Shown here piece after piece: positions 1 to 7,441 of a DNA stretch of 19,145 bases. The stretch is from an uncultured Treponema sp. (GTDB taxonomy: Bacteria; Spirochaetota; Spirochaetia; Treponematales; Treponemataceae), in NCBI GenBank assembly GCA_937915735.1, contig CALGGS010000113.1, positions 1 to 19,145 of the forward strand. Reading direction: 5' to 3'. The notes under the pieces are model-generated. The model searched no databases. It saw nothing but the letters and a program-made list of their open reading frames with translations, and had not been told where the DNA came from. The translations under genes and the position numbers were made by a program. How positions within the stretch are numbered: position 1 is the first letter of the stretch; every line of letters starts with the position of its first letter.

Positions 1-172
1 ATGTGACAACAGAGGAAACGGCAAGAGAAAACGCAGACACGGCGCTGGGCAATCGTATTACTACACTGCAGGGCGATGTGACAGACTTGCAGGGCGATGT
101 GACAGACTTGCAGGGCGATGTGACAACAGAGGAAACGGCAAGAGAAAACGCAGACACGGCGCTGGGCAATCG
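1..172 (+). repeat. Direct repeats in the fibre gene
   Basis: Bases 1-55 are repeated exactly at 118-172, an offset of 117 bp or 39 codons. Between them lie two full copies and one partial copy of a 21-bp unit (TGCAGGGCGATGTGACAGAC plus T) at 67-87, 88-108 and 109-125. Both periods are multiples of three, so the repeats keep the frame and code for coiled-coil segments. The window begins at the edge of the longer repeat. Confidence 0.95.
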
Positions 173-1373
173 CATTACAAATGAAAGTGTAAAGATGATA
201 GAAACTACTTGGGCGGAACTGAAAGCTTTACGCGACGATGGCGAGCTTGTGAAAGGGACACAGTACCGTATAACAGATTATCTTACTACAACGGCACTTG
301 CAGACACACGGAGCGCGGGACATCAGTTCGATATTATCATGACGGCTGACAGCGAGAGCGTGCTTAATGAGAACGCCCGGGCGGCGGTTCATGCGGGCGA
401 TACCTATTTTTCCGACTCAAAATTGCAGACTTGGAAGCTCAAATATTGCCTTGACAATGATTCGTCACGCTTTACTTGGGCTGACACGACTAACGGCAAA
501 GGCGTCATTTACAGGCTGATTGACGAAAAAGAAAATGATTTGCCGTATGATTTTAAGAACATTCAGTTTTTGCGTTATAAAGTGTCAAAGTATCTTGTAA
601 ATAGCGCAAAGTGGGCTAATTCTGTAAATGTTTTGAACTCAAATATTTCTTCCGTCACATCTTTAAGGTGGGGAGGGATAACAAATGGCAGTGCGGAAGA
701 AGCGATAGATGATAACTCATCGACTTGGTATGATACTACGGCGACAACGGTTGAACTTTCCAATAGCGATAATGGCTGGTGGAAGGTGGATGACGAATAT
801 GATTTATTCGTGTTGAATTCTGGCGAAAGCAAGTATTTTTATACATTCTCTCAGTTAGCGGATGATACGAGTGAGACGACGGACGCTTCTTTGCTTGGCT
901 CAGTCTATAAAAATAAATTCGGAATATATAAAAGTTCGAATGTATTATCATTAAGTAACAGTGTATTTATCGGCAACTATTTCCACTCCAGCACGGTGGG
1001 GAACGGTTTCCAGTCCAACACGGTGGGGAACTATTTCCACTCCAACACGGTGGGGAACTATTTCTACTCCAACACGGTGGGGAACGGTTTCTACTCCAAC
1101 ACGGTGGGGAACAGTTTCCAGTACAACACGGTGGGGAACGATTTCCAGTACAACACGGTGGGGAACTATTATTATTACAATCATTTTGAAGACGGGGTGC
1201 TAAGACTTAATTTCAATGTCAACGGCACGGGCTCAAGCGCAATACAGAAATACAGGGTGCTTGCGGGGACGGCTCCAACCAGCGCCCAGACGGTGGCGGT
1301 AATGGCGGGAAACATAATCCCGTACAACATCAAGCAGACAGCGGCAAATGCGATTCAGATTGTTGCGGCATAA
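1..1373 (+). CDS. Tail fibre / receptor-binding protein, 5' truncated
   Basis: The reading frame is open from the left edge and codes for at least 457 residues. The first in-frame GTG (position 3) sits inside a repeat (GDVTTEET), so it is an internal Val and not a start. Visible regions: a coiled-coil-like N-part with TTEETARENADTALGNRIT twice and LQGDVTD repeats (residues 1-60); a middle region with YRITDY, DTRSAGHQFDIIMTA, ARAAVHAGDTYFSD and PYDFKNIQF, a set of motifs I recall from tail fibres of gut-bacterial phages; seven 9-residue repeats of the type NTVGN-x-F-x-S (about residues 330-392); and a C-terminal tip. The Asn-rich repeats suggest a parallel beta-helix. It heads the tail operon, and the next gene starts 12 bases after its stop. 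Role in adsorption is inferred from family resemblance and position; no enzymatic motif was seen. Confidence 0.8.
   Translation, partial: VTTEETARENADTALGNRITTLQGDVTDLQGDVTDLQGDVTTEETARENADTALGNRITNESVKMIETTWAELKALRDDGELVKGTQYRITDYLTTTALADTRSAGHQFDIIMTADSESVLNENARAAVHAGDTYFSDSKLQTWKLKYCLDNDSSRFTWADTTNGKGVIYRLIDEKENDLPYDFKNIQFLRYKVSKYLVNSAKWANSVNVLNSNISSVTSLRWGGITNGSAEEAIDDNSSTWYDTTATTVELSNSDNGWWKVDDEYDLFVLNSGESKYFYTFSQLADDTSETTDASLLGSVYKNKFGIYKSSNVLSLSNSVFIGNYFHSSTVGNGFQSNTVGNYFHSNTVGNYFYSNTVGNGFYSNTVGNSFQYNTVGNDFQYNTVGNYYYYNHFEDGVLRLNFNVNGTGSSAIQKYRVLAGTAPTSAQTVAVMAGNIIPYNIKQTAANAIQIVAA
990..1178 (+). repeat. Seven tandem 27-bp repeats in the fibre gene
   Basis: Each unit is a 15-bp constant part (AACACGGTGGGGAAC; AGC in place of AAC in the first unit) followed by a 12-bp variable part. 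Units start at 990, 1017, 1044, 1071, 1098, 1125 and 1152. The constant part codes for NTVGN. The variable codons are GGT/TAT/AGT/GAT, then TTC or TAT, then CAG/CAC/TAC/TAT, then TCC or TAC. Confidence 0.95.
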
Positions 1374-1385
1374 GGAGAAACAGGA

Positions 1386-1565
1386 ATGAACGAAGAAGAG
1401 ATGATTGAAAGAAAAGAGCGAGAGGAAGAAAAAAGCGTATATTTCCGCATCCGTGACGGACAGTCAGAAACCGCTTATGTAATTACTGAAAAAGAGTATC
1501 AGAAAAAATACTCTGATTATGAGGTTTTGGAAAAAAGCCCGGTACTTATCCTGAAGGCAAAATGA
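1386..1565 (+). CDS. Small hypothetical phage protein (59 aa)
   Basis: ATG at 1386 lies 8 bases after AGGAG, which itself overlaps the fibre stop codon. The TGA stop overlaps the next ATG (ATGA at 1562). The protein begins MNEEEMIERKEREEEKSVYF, a highly charged helical N-terminus, followed by a compact part with FRIRDGQSETAYVITEKEY. I do not recognise a family. Its place directly behind the fibre and its tight coupling to both neighbours make it a real gene, perhaps a fibre-associated or assembly factor; that role is only inference from position. Confidence 0.75.
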   Translation: MNEEEMIERKEREEEKSVYFRIRDGQSETAYVITEKEYQKKYSDYEVLEKSPVLILKAK

Positions 1566-1942
1566 AAGTAATTCTTTTTTTATGGCAGCTCCCCCAAAAC
1601 TTATTGGGGGTTGCCGCTATTATATTACTGGACGCATACAAGCCGACTTTTGGCGGCAATCCGGCAATATGGACGCATTACAAGACATTCTTCTCCAGCG
1701 TGTCGCTCGGTGATTACATCATCGTGAACGGCTATTCATTCGATGAGAGAACGGTCTTGCACGAAAAAGGACATCAGAGACAGTCAAGGCTTTTAGGCTG
1801 GCTTTATCTTCCCTTAATCGGCTTGCCTTCCGTAGCTGGAAACCTTGTCTTCCGCATAAAGGCCATACAAGATAGATTCAATTACTATAATTTGCCTTGG
1901 GAGAAATGGGCTGACAAGCTCGGAGGCGTTAAGAGACACTAA
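1562..1942 (+). CDS. HExxH metallopeptidase-like protein (126 aa)
   Basis: The start overlaps the previous stop by ATGA. The N-terminal ~22 residues are hydrophobic (MKVILFLWQLPQNLLGVAAI) and may form a membrane segment. VLHEKGHQRQS contains a zinc-protease-type H67-E68-x-x-H71 motif, followed by the hydrophobic stretch LLGWLYLPLIGLPS. The C-terminal LPWEKWAD holds E114 and D118, possible third metal ligands. I recall similar short HExxH proteins in phages of gut bacteria, with no assigned function. It sits between fibre and adaptor, so a role in virion maturation, or cell-wall or protein cleavage at entry, is conceivable. The motif is directly visible; activity is unproven. Confidence 0.7.
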   Translation: MKVILFLWQLPQNLLGVAAIILLDAYKPTFGGNPAIWTHYKTFFSSVSLGDYIIVNGYSFDERTVLHEKGHQRQSRLLGWLYLPLIGLPSVAGNLVFRIKAIQDRFNYYNLPWEKWADKLGGVKRH

Positions 1943-1950
1943 TTAGATGT

Positions 1951-3144
1951 ATGATTAAATACACGGCTAAAGACATAATTGAAAGGGCGGAACAGCTGGC
2001 GGATTTACAGAATTCAGATTTCATTTCAGATTCTGAAAAATCAGCCTTAATCAATGAGGCTTGGCTATCGCTTTACCAAAAAATAATCAATGCGGGCGAC
2101 AGGACTTTCATAAAAAAAGTCTCTGCTTATGACGGCTTGAGACTCCCCAAAGATTTCTATCAGCTTTCCGCCCTTTATGTGACGAGCTCGAAGCAACAGA
2201 TAGAGCGGATAAACGCGTCTCAATTGCGCGGCTACAGCATTACAAGCAACGTTTTGCTTTTATCGCTTGAATATGACGATGTAGATGTCACGCTCGAATA
2301 TTATCCGGCGCCAAAGACTATCTTTTTTAACCCCGGAATAAAAACACAGCGGGACTTTCCTACACAGCCACAAGTGATCCTTGATGATGAACTGTATATT
2401 GATGCGGATGATTGTTTATATGATTACGCAAGCGAGACTCAGATAAATCAGCTGACAATAGACGGGCTCAAGTTCAAGAACGGCTTCCTCAGCCTTGAGG
2501 GCGATTTTTATTCTTACAATGGCAATCTCGTGGAGACAAGGGCAGAAAAGCCTTTTATCGTAAAGGGAAATGAAGTCACTTTTGACGCCGTGGAAACTGA
2601 CCTTGATTTGTCGAATTACGCAATTTGTTTCATGGACAAGGCTGAAAACATTCTTTATTTTGTGAGCCGAGAGGGGAAACTTTTTAATAAGGATTTTGAG
2701 GAAGTGCTTTTCAATGGTGGCTCATTGCAGGACATTGAGGACATTTCTTTTTATTGCCGTGAAGACGGTCTTTATCTGGCAACGCAGAACGCCAGTTATA
2801 TAGAGCGGGTTTTAGGCTCGGTGATTGAACGGTTCTCGCTTAACCTTTATTCATTCTGTTGTTTTGTGGATGCGGATAATATTATCTCTTACTTTAACGG
2901 AAAATATTACAAGCAGACATTCGGATTTAATACTCTTTTCGAGTATCCGAACAATATTTATTTTACACTTTTGGCGTATCTGCTCGCTATCTCATTCAAG
3001 ATAAAACAGCAGGGAGACATTACCCAATTGTCGGGGAAATATGAAACTGAATGTAACCAGTTTTTTGACTCGATTTCACGAGATTCCAATCAGTTTTTCA
3101 TAATAAAAAATGTTTGCAACAAGGGGGGGCGGATATGGTCGTGA
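1951..3144 (+). CDS. Tail adaptor (T7 gp11-like) with inserted domain
   Basis: Residues 1-130 (AKDIIERAEQLADLQNS, SALINEAWLSLYQKI, GLRLPKDFYQLSALYV) look like the helical/beta N-part of podoviral head-tail adaptors. The last ~75 residues (FTLLAYLLAISFKIKQQGD, SGKYETECNQFFDSISRD) look like the terminal helices of the same fold. About 190 residues lie between (roughly 135-325) and look like short beta strands of a propeller or jelly-roll type. At 397 aa it is about twice T7 gp11. There is no Shine-Dalgarno near the ATG; instead CTAATTAGATGT directly precedes it and overlaps the upstream stop. It lies before the nozzle-like gene, as gp11 lies before gp12. The adaptor call is from pattern and synteny, not from a search. 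Confidence 0.6.
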   Translation: MIKYTAKDIIERAEQLADLQNSDFISDSEKSALINEAWLSLYQKIINAGDRTFIKKVSAYDGLRLPKDFYQLSALYVTSSKQQIERINASQLRGYSITSNVLLLSLEYDDVDVTLEYYPAPKTIFFNPGIKTQRDFPTQPQVILDDELYIDADDCLYDYASETQINQLTIDGLKFKNGFLSLEGDFYSYNGNLVETRAEKPFIVKGNEVTFDAVETDLDLSNYAICFMDKAENILYFVSREGKLFNKDFEEVLFNGGSLQDIEDISFYCREDGLYLATQNASYIERVLGSVIERFSLNLYSFCCFVDADNIISYFNGKYYKQTFGFNTLFEYPNNIYFTLLAYLLAISFKIKQQGDITQLSGKYETECNQFFDSISRDSNQFFIIKNVCNKGGRIWS

Positions 3145-3251
3145 AAAATCTGACGCTTCTTGAAATAAACGCGGTCTTGATGCAGATACAGAAGCAAATT
3201 GAAGCGTTAAGAAAAGAGATTGAAAACTTAAAGGCGGCAAGAAATGGCTAA
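3135..3251 (+). CDS. 38-aa coiled-coil protein overlapping both neighbours
   Basis: ATG at 3135 follows a G-rich stretch (GGGGGGGCGGAT) that could act as ribosome binding site. The frame overlaps the adaptor's end by 10 bases and the nozzle's start by 8. The product is MVVKNLTLLEINAVLMQIQK followed by QIEALRKEIENLKAARNG. Hydrophobic residues recur at heptad a/d positions, so a short coiled coil is likely. Overlap on both sides suggests translational coupling and a role with the adaptor or nozzle. Function unknown. Confidence 0.6.
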   Translation: MVVKNLTLLEINAVLMQIQKQIEALRKEIENLKAARNG

Positions 3252-6210
3252 TGACTCATTGATTCGGAAAATCCCACTTCTCGGCGGCTGTGACTTGACA
3301 AATTTCCAGGCTGACATACACGATTATGAGGGATTCAAAAAAGATAACTCCCTCTTTATCAACAAACGGAAGGTGAACTGGTGGAAAAGATATATCGGGA
3401 CCGGCGAAATAGGCGGCGGTGTTCGCGGAGTGGTGAACGGTGATTATTTTGATGTGTATAAAGAGGGAACCCTTATAGGGAAAGTTTCACGGCAATATTA
3501 CAAGCTGGAATCGGTGAGCAGTACGGCATGGGATGCGGAAACTCTCAATAAGGTGGTAAATCCGTATCCGGAATCTGACAACAAAGCTGTTTTTTTAAAA
3601 AACAAACTTTTAGGGAAAAATGATAATATTTGTACTGTCGAGAAAATCGGGACTTATTATTTTGTCGCTGATTTATCGGCAGAGCCGAATATTAAAGTTT
3701 ATGATTCTAATTTAAATCTTTACGACAGTTTTTCTGTATCTTTAGTTTCTGGAAGAAGGATTGGTTACATTGCTTTTTTTCACAGAGACAGTGGCTATAA
3801 TTTTTCTTATCAGTTCACTGATACAACTTGGGAGCATCCTACCTTTTCTTTTAATCTGCCAGCGGGATATGTGTATATATATCTTCAAAATGCGCAGGGG
3901 GGCAAATACAAAGAGGCATATATCTACAATATCGCAACTAAAACTCGCTATTTCAACAGTTCTTTATCTTATAGGTGGCTTACAGTATCGGATAATTTTG
4001 CTAATTTTGACACGTTAGTTTTTGCCCAGAATAGTGGCGCATTCGGCACACTCCGGAAAAAGATTGATTATGGCTATCAGTATTTGTATTACGATGTGTT
4101 CGTAGTCAACAATAACATTTATTTCAGCATTTACAATTGGTTCTCAGGCTACAGCCCGAACGAGCTGAAAGTGTTTTTTAATTCAGGCAATACAAACACT
4201 TATAGCCCAGGGCAGAACAAAAGCCCGGCTTTTAATTTCAAGAAAGAATCGAATCAAGATAATGCGGGCGTAAAAAAATGGGATTTAGAGTTTTTTCTCG
4301 ATACAGATGTTATAGGCTTTACAAAAGTCTACACATTACCAAAAGAAGAGTATGCGAAAACTATCTTTAATTACTCCAAAAAATATGGAAAATGGGCTAT
4401 AAACTTCATAAACAATAAGGCCGCGAATATTGCGCATGAATATAAAATGCTTTACGAGCTGGAGGGCAACGAGACAAGTGGCACGGTAACGGATATTGAC
4501 GGATACAACGACACATATATTTACTATCACTACGGCTCGAATTATTACAGGATTTCAATTCAAACGGCGACCAATTTCGAGGATGTCGTGACATCCTTGA
4601 ACAATGTTTTTTTCATTTTCAATACAGTCTCATATCTTAACGCTTTCTATTCGGCGGGAAACGATTGGTTCTGTTCTTGCGACGATTGGAATGACCGCGC
4701 TTTATGGTACATCAATTATGATAATTGGTATGAAATCCAAATAACATCACGATTAAACAATAATTGGCAGACATTCCAGGATGTATTGAGCGTGTCGGCG
4801 CAACTTGCGCCTAACTTGCAAAAAGTCGCAGTCCGCCCGGATACAAGCACGATTCAAGCGTATTCCGCCGGCATGACTTGGGATGGAGAGAGCATTGTTT
4901 ACACAGCCAGCGGCACAAAAGTAAACACTGACACATGGGAGTACGGCCATTCTCTTAACGGTTATTATTACGCGCTTACTTATATTTCAGTTCCCGACTC
5001 TATAACGCCGTTCTATGTGGATACAAATTATACTTGCCCGCAATATTTGAATCAGAACTTACAGGATGAAAAACAGCGATATGATGTGTTTTTTTCGGAA
5101 ACACCGCCCCGCGACAGTGCTGAGCAGAGTCTTATTAAACAGGGCTATCTTTCAGTCGACGGGTTCACTGTTCAAAAGGATTCGGGGAATATATTCACGA
5201 TTCCTGATACGGTTTATGAATATCAGGAAATCCCGGCCTTGCTCGACTCAGTTTTTAACATGAGCACAATATCAGTTATTATCAACAGACCCAGCGGAAG
5301 CTACGTCGGCATGACGGCCGCGTCGTTGGGCGGTGCATGGGTGCTTGTATATCTGAATAAAACGGAAGTTGAGCCGATTAAGACCGGAGACGCTGTTTTT
5401 ATCATTAATGGCGTTGAATATACGTACAGAGCAGAGCCAAACAGGATTGTAGATTATACCGGCGCTTATGTCTGTAATACCTACTTAATGCAATATATCG
5501 GATATTCAACGAAATGCGCTTTTTTTTACAGTATTTTTGATAATGCGGTATATATGTTTGTCGGTGACAACTCCATGCAGAAATTGATTTCCCTTGAAAA
5601 CTATAAACCACAGTTCCGTGTCTATTCTGGAGTCGGACAAGTAGACACGCTTTTAATTTCCTCGCTAAATGTCGTTATCGTGAACCTTGACACGGCTTTC
5701 CTGGTACTCTTTGAAGACCAATACATTTTGATAGAATCGGGGAAAATAAATCAGTGGAGCATAGACGAGTCAAAAGGCACAATCATTGTAAACGGCGTGA
5801 TGTATTCGCTCATAAAGTCTTCTCTTTCTTATGGTAATTATCTCGAAAATGAGATTACGCCGTTACCTATTGAGATTGAGACTCAATTCTATGGGGACAC
5901 GGGAAGCGAGAAAAACCTTATCAATGATTGCGTTTATTTGACGGTTGATAACCTGATGTCCCTTGCAACAGGGGAGGTGACGGTCCAGGCAGTGGCTCTG
6001 CAGAATCAGAAAATCATCAAGGCGGAAGAAAAAAAGCTAAAACTCAAGCAATCGGATTTTAACGAACTTTCACAATGTCTGATTAAGTATCAGCCAAAAC
6101 TACAGGAATGCAGGGGATTCAAGCTTAAAATTAAATCTGATTTTGAGATCGCGGATTTGAAGATAGGCACGGCGCAGGGCGCGATAAATCAAACAACAAA
6201 AAGAATCTAA
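3244..6210 (+). CDS. Tail nozzle-like structural protein (988 aa)
   Basis: This is a large protein directly after the adaptor, the place of the T7 gp12 nozzle. The N-terminus (NDSLIRKIPLLGGCDLTNFQ, INKRKVNWWKRYIGTG) has the conserved look of podoviral nozzle or stabilisation proteins. The body is rich in Tyr, Asn, Gly and aromatic residues and in alternating beta strands, consistent with propeller or stacked beta domains. The C-terminal ~80 residues (ALQNQKIIKAEEKKLKLKQ, then ECRGFKLKIKSDFEIADLKI) form a more charged beta domain. No signal peptide or enzymatic motif was seen. It is longer than gp12 (about 790 aa), so extra domains are likely. Nozzle is the best call; a large tail-tip protein is the alternative. 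Confidence 0.55.
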   Translation: MANDSLIRKIPLLGGCDLTNFQADIHDYEGFKKDNSLFINKRKVNWWKRYIGTGEIGGGVRGVVNGDYFDVYKEGTLIGKVSRQYYKLESVSSTAWDAETLNKVVNPYPESDNKAVFLKNKLLGKNDNICTVEKIGTYYFVADLSAEPNIKVYDSNLNLYDSFSVSLVSGRRIGYIAFFHRDSGYNFSYQFTDTTWEHPTFSFNLPAGYVYIYLQNAQGGKYKEAYIYNIATKTRYFNSSLSYRWLTVSDNFANFDTLVFAQNSGAFGTLRKKIDYGYQYLYYDVFVVNNNIYFSIYNWFSGYSPNELKVFFNSGNTNTYSPGQNKSPAFNFKKESNQDNAGVKKWDLEFFLDTDVIGFTKVYTLPKEEYAKTIFNYSKKYGKWAINFINNKAANIAHEYKMLYELEGNETSGTVTDIDGYNDTYIYYHYGSNYYRISIQTATNFEDVVTSLNNVFFIFNTVSYLNAFYSAGNDWFCSCDDWNDRALWYINYDNWYEIQITSRLNNNWQTFQDVLSVSAQLAPNLQKVAVRPDTSTIQAYSAGMTWDGESIVYTASGTKVNTDTWEYGHSLNGYYYALTYISVPDSITPFYVDTNYTCPQYLNQNLQDEKQRYDVFFSETPPRDSAEQSLIKQGYLSVDGFTVQKDSGNIFTIPDTVYEYQEIPALLDSVFNMSTISVIINRPSGSYVGMTAASLGGAWVLVYLNKTEVEPIKTGDAVFIINGVEYTYRAEPNRIVDYTGAYVCNTYLMQYIGYSTKCAFFYSIFDNAVYMFVGDNSMQKLISLENYKPQFRVYSGVGQVDTLLISSLNVVIVNLDTAFLVLFEDQYILIESGKINQWSIDESKGTIIVNGVMYSLIKSSLSYGNYLENEITPLPIEIETQFYGDTGSEKNLINDCVYLTVDNLMSLATGEVTVQAVALQNQKIIKAEEKKLKLKQSDFNELSQCLIKYQPKLQECRGFKLKIKSDFEIADLKIGTAQGAINQTTKRI

Positions 6211-6238
6211 CTAATTTTAAGAAAGGAAACGAAAAAAA

Positions 6239-6772
6239 ATGAGTGCTCCAAAATATTCCAGTTCAAATTATGATTCGGCGGCCGCGCGTTACCAGCAACT
6301 CGCGGACAAATACTCAGGCGAAAACGCCTATAAATACGCGGACACGGCTGCAAGACAAGCGCAGGTGCAGGCAAAGGAAGCGGCGGAAAGCGAGGGAGCG
6401 GCGGCTCAAAATCTCGCGAGGAACGCCGGATATTCAAGGGCGAAGGCGGCGCAGGCAGGAGCGGCCGCAAGGGCGAGCTCATACAAAAATAATTACTCAA
6501 ACAGTTATGCAAACACATTGAGCAATATTCAGACGGCCAACAGCAATGCGCTGAACGCTCAGCAGGCTCTTTTGCAGGGCGCGTCACAGAAAGACAGCAA
6601 TAAATATCAGAGCGATTCCAACAGATACGGTGCCGCAATGGGTGCCGTGGGCGGAGTGTTCACAGGCGCTGCAAATGCGCTTTCTGATGAATCAAAGAAA
6701 GTAATCTATGCAAAGACCGACTGCGACAAACGGCGGGAAGAGCTTCTTTCAAGGCTCAAGGGTGGTAAATAA
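6239..6772 (+). CDS. Internal virion / ejection protein, gp14-like (177 aa)
   Basis: AGAAAGGAAAC upstream provides a ribosome binding site. The protein is Ala, Ser, Asn and Gln rich, with long helical stretches (ARQAQVQAKEAAESEGAAAQ) and a Gly/Ala hydrophobic patch MGAVGGVFTGAANAL near residue 140. This resembles small internal virion proteins of the T7 gp14 type that form the ejection channel. The C-terminus LSDESKKVIYAKTDCDKRRE carries an SDExxK string like that in the next gene's S74 domain but lacks the rest of it. The TAA overlaps the next ATG by one base. Function is inferred from composition and position. Confidence 0.55.
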   Translation: MSAPKYSSSNYDSAAARYQQLADKYSGENAYKYADTAARQAQVQAKEAAESEGAAAQNLARNAGYSRAKAAQAGAAARASSYKNNYSNSYANTLSNIQTANSNALNAQQALLQGASQKDSNKYQSDSNRYGAAMGAVGGVFTGAANALSDESKKVIYAKTDCDKRREELLSRLKGGK

Positions 6773-7437
6773 TGGCGGGAGCATTGATAGCAAAGGCTAT
6801 TCTCGGCGCTATTGGCGGCGGATTCGAGGGTGCGGCTAAGCCTTATTCGGGCGGAAACACCGGGGTTAAGGCTGTAAACACGGGTGCGGAAAAAGTCGGA
6901 GCCTCAGCCAATAAAACAGAGACAGACGAAAAAGAAGTTACTTTTAAAGCCGATTCCTTGAAAAATGAAAACCTTACGGATAAGGCGAAATCAGAGAGCC
7001 TTAATTCCATGGATATGGAAAAGGCCTATTCCGCCTTCAACAAGGACGGAAACAAGGCGTTCGGACTGAAAGCTAATTTCAGCTCGGTGCTGGACTCTGA
7101 CGAGCGACTGAAAGAGGTTTTCGGGGATTCCATTTCAGACCGAATCATTGAGGACTTCGCCAAAATCTCGGCGATTGACTTCAAATACAAGCCGGAAGCG
7201 CAGGAAGAATACAAAGGGGAAAACGGCGTTGACGACAAGGAGCATACCGGGGTCATTGCCCAGGAGCTTGCGGGGACAGAATCAACTGAAAGCACGGTGT
7301 CACCCGACGAGAACGGAAACCTTGCGGTGGACACAAGACATCTGACAATGGCGAACACGGCGGCAATAGCGGAGCTTTCAAGGCGGGTGTTAACGCTTGA
7401 GACGGCTATCAAAGAACTCATGGGGAAGGGGGAATAA
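6772..7437 (+). CDS. Virion protein with C-terminal S74 intramolecular chaperone domain
   Basis: Residues 1-30 are small and hydrophobic with Gly runs (GALIAKAILGAIGGGFEGAA), suggesting membrane contact. Residues 30-105 are polar. Residues 106-218 match the pattern of the Peptidase_S74 self-cleaving chaperone: SDERLK with S109 and K114 as the expected catalytic pair, IDFKYK, HTGVIAQEL, GNLAVDTRHLTM, then a helix IAELSRRVLTLETAIKEL. In known S74 proteins cleavage occurs just before the Ser, releasing the chaperone after trimer folding. Here that would leave a product of about 108 residues. S74 usually closes tail spikes and fibres; here it sits among ejection-protein candidates. Domain match good, cleavage unproven. 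Confidence 0.65.
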   Translation: MAGALIAKAILGAIGGGFEGAAKPYSGGNTGVKAVNTGAEKVGASANKTETDEKEVTFKADSLKNENLTDKAKSESLNSMDMEKAYSAFNKDGNKAFGLKANFSSVLDSDERLKEVFGDSISDRIIEDFAKISAIDFKYKPEAQEEYKGENGVDDKEHTGVIAQELAGTESTESTVSPDENGNLAVDTRHLTMANTAAIAELSRRVLTLETAIKELMGKGE

Positions 7438-7441
7438 AAGA

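Noticed and set aside
990..1178. CRISPR array
   Set aside because: A 15-bp constant part with 12-bp variable part in a coding frame, no spacers of normal size, no cas genes.
990..1178. Diversity-generating retroelement target
   Set aside because: Base pattern is suggestive in one codon only; no reverse transcriptase, template repeat or accessory gene is present. Kept only as a possibility in the finding.
951..1203. Long open frames on both strands over the 27-bp repeats
   Set aside because: A repeat whose period is a multiple of three keeps several frames open; these are shadows of the fibre gene.
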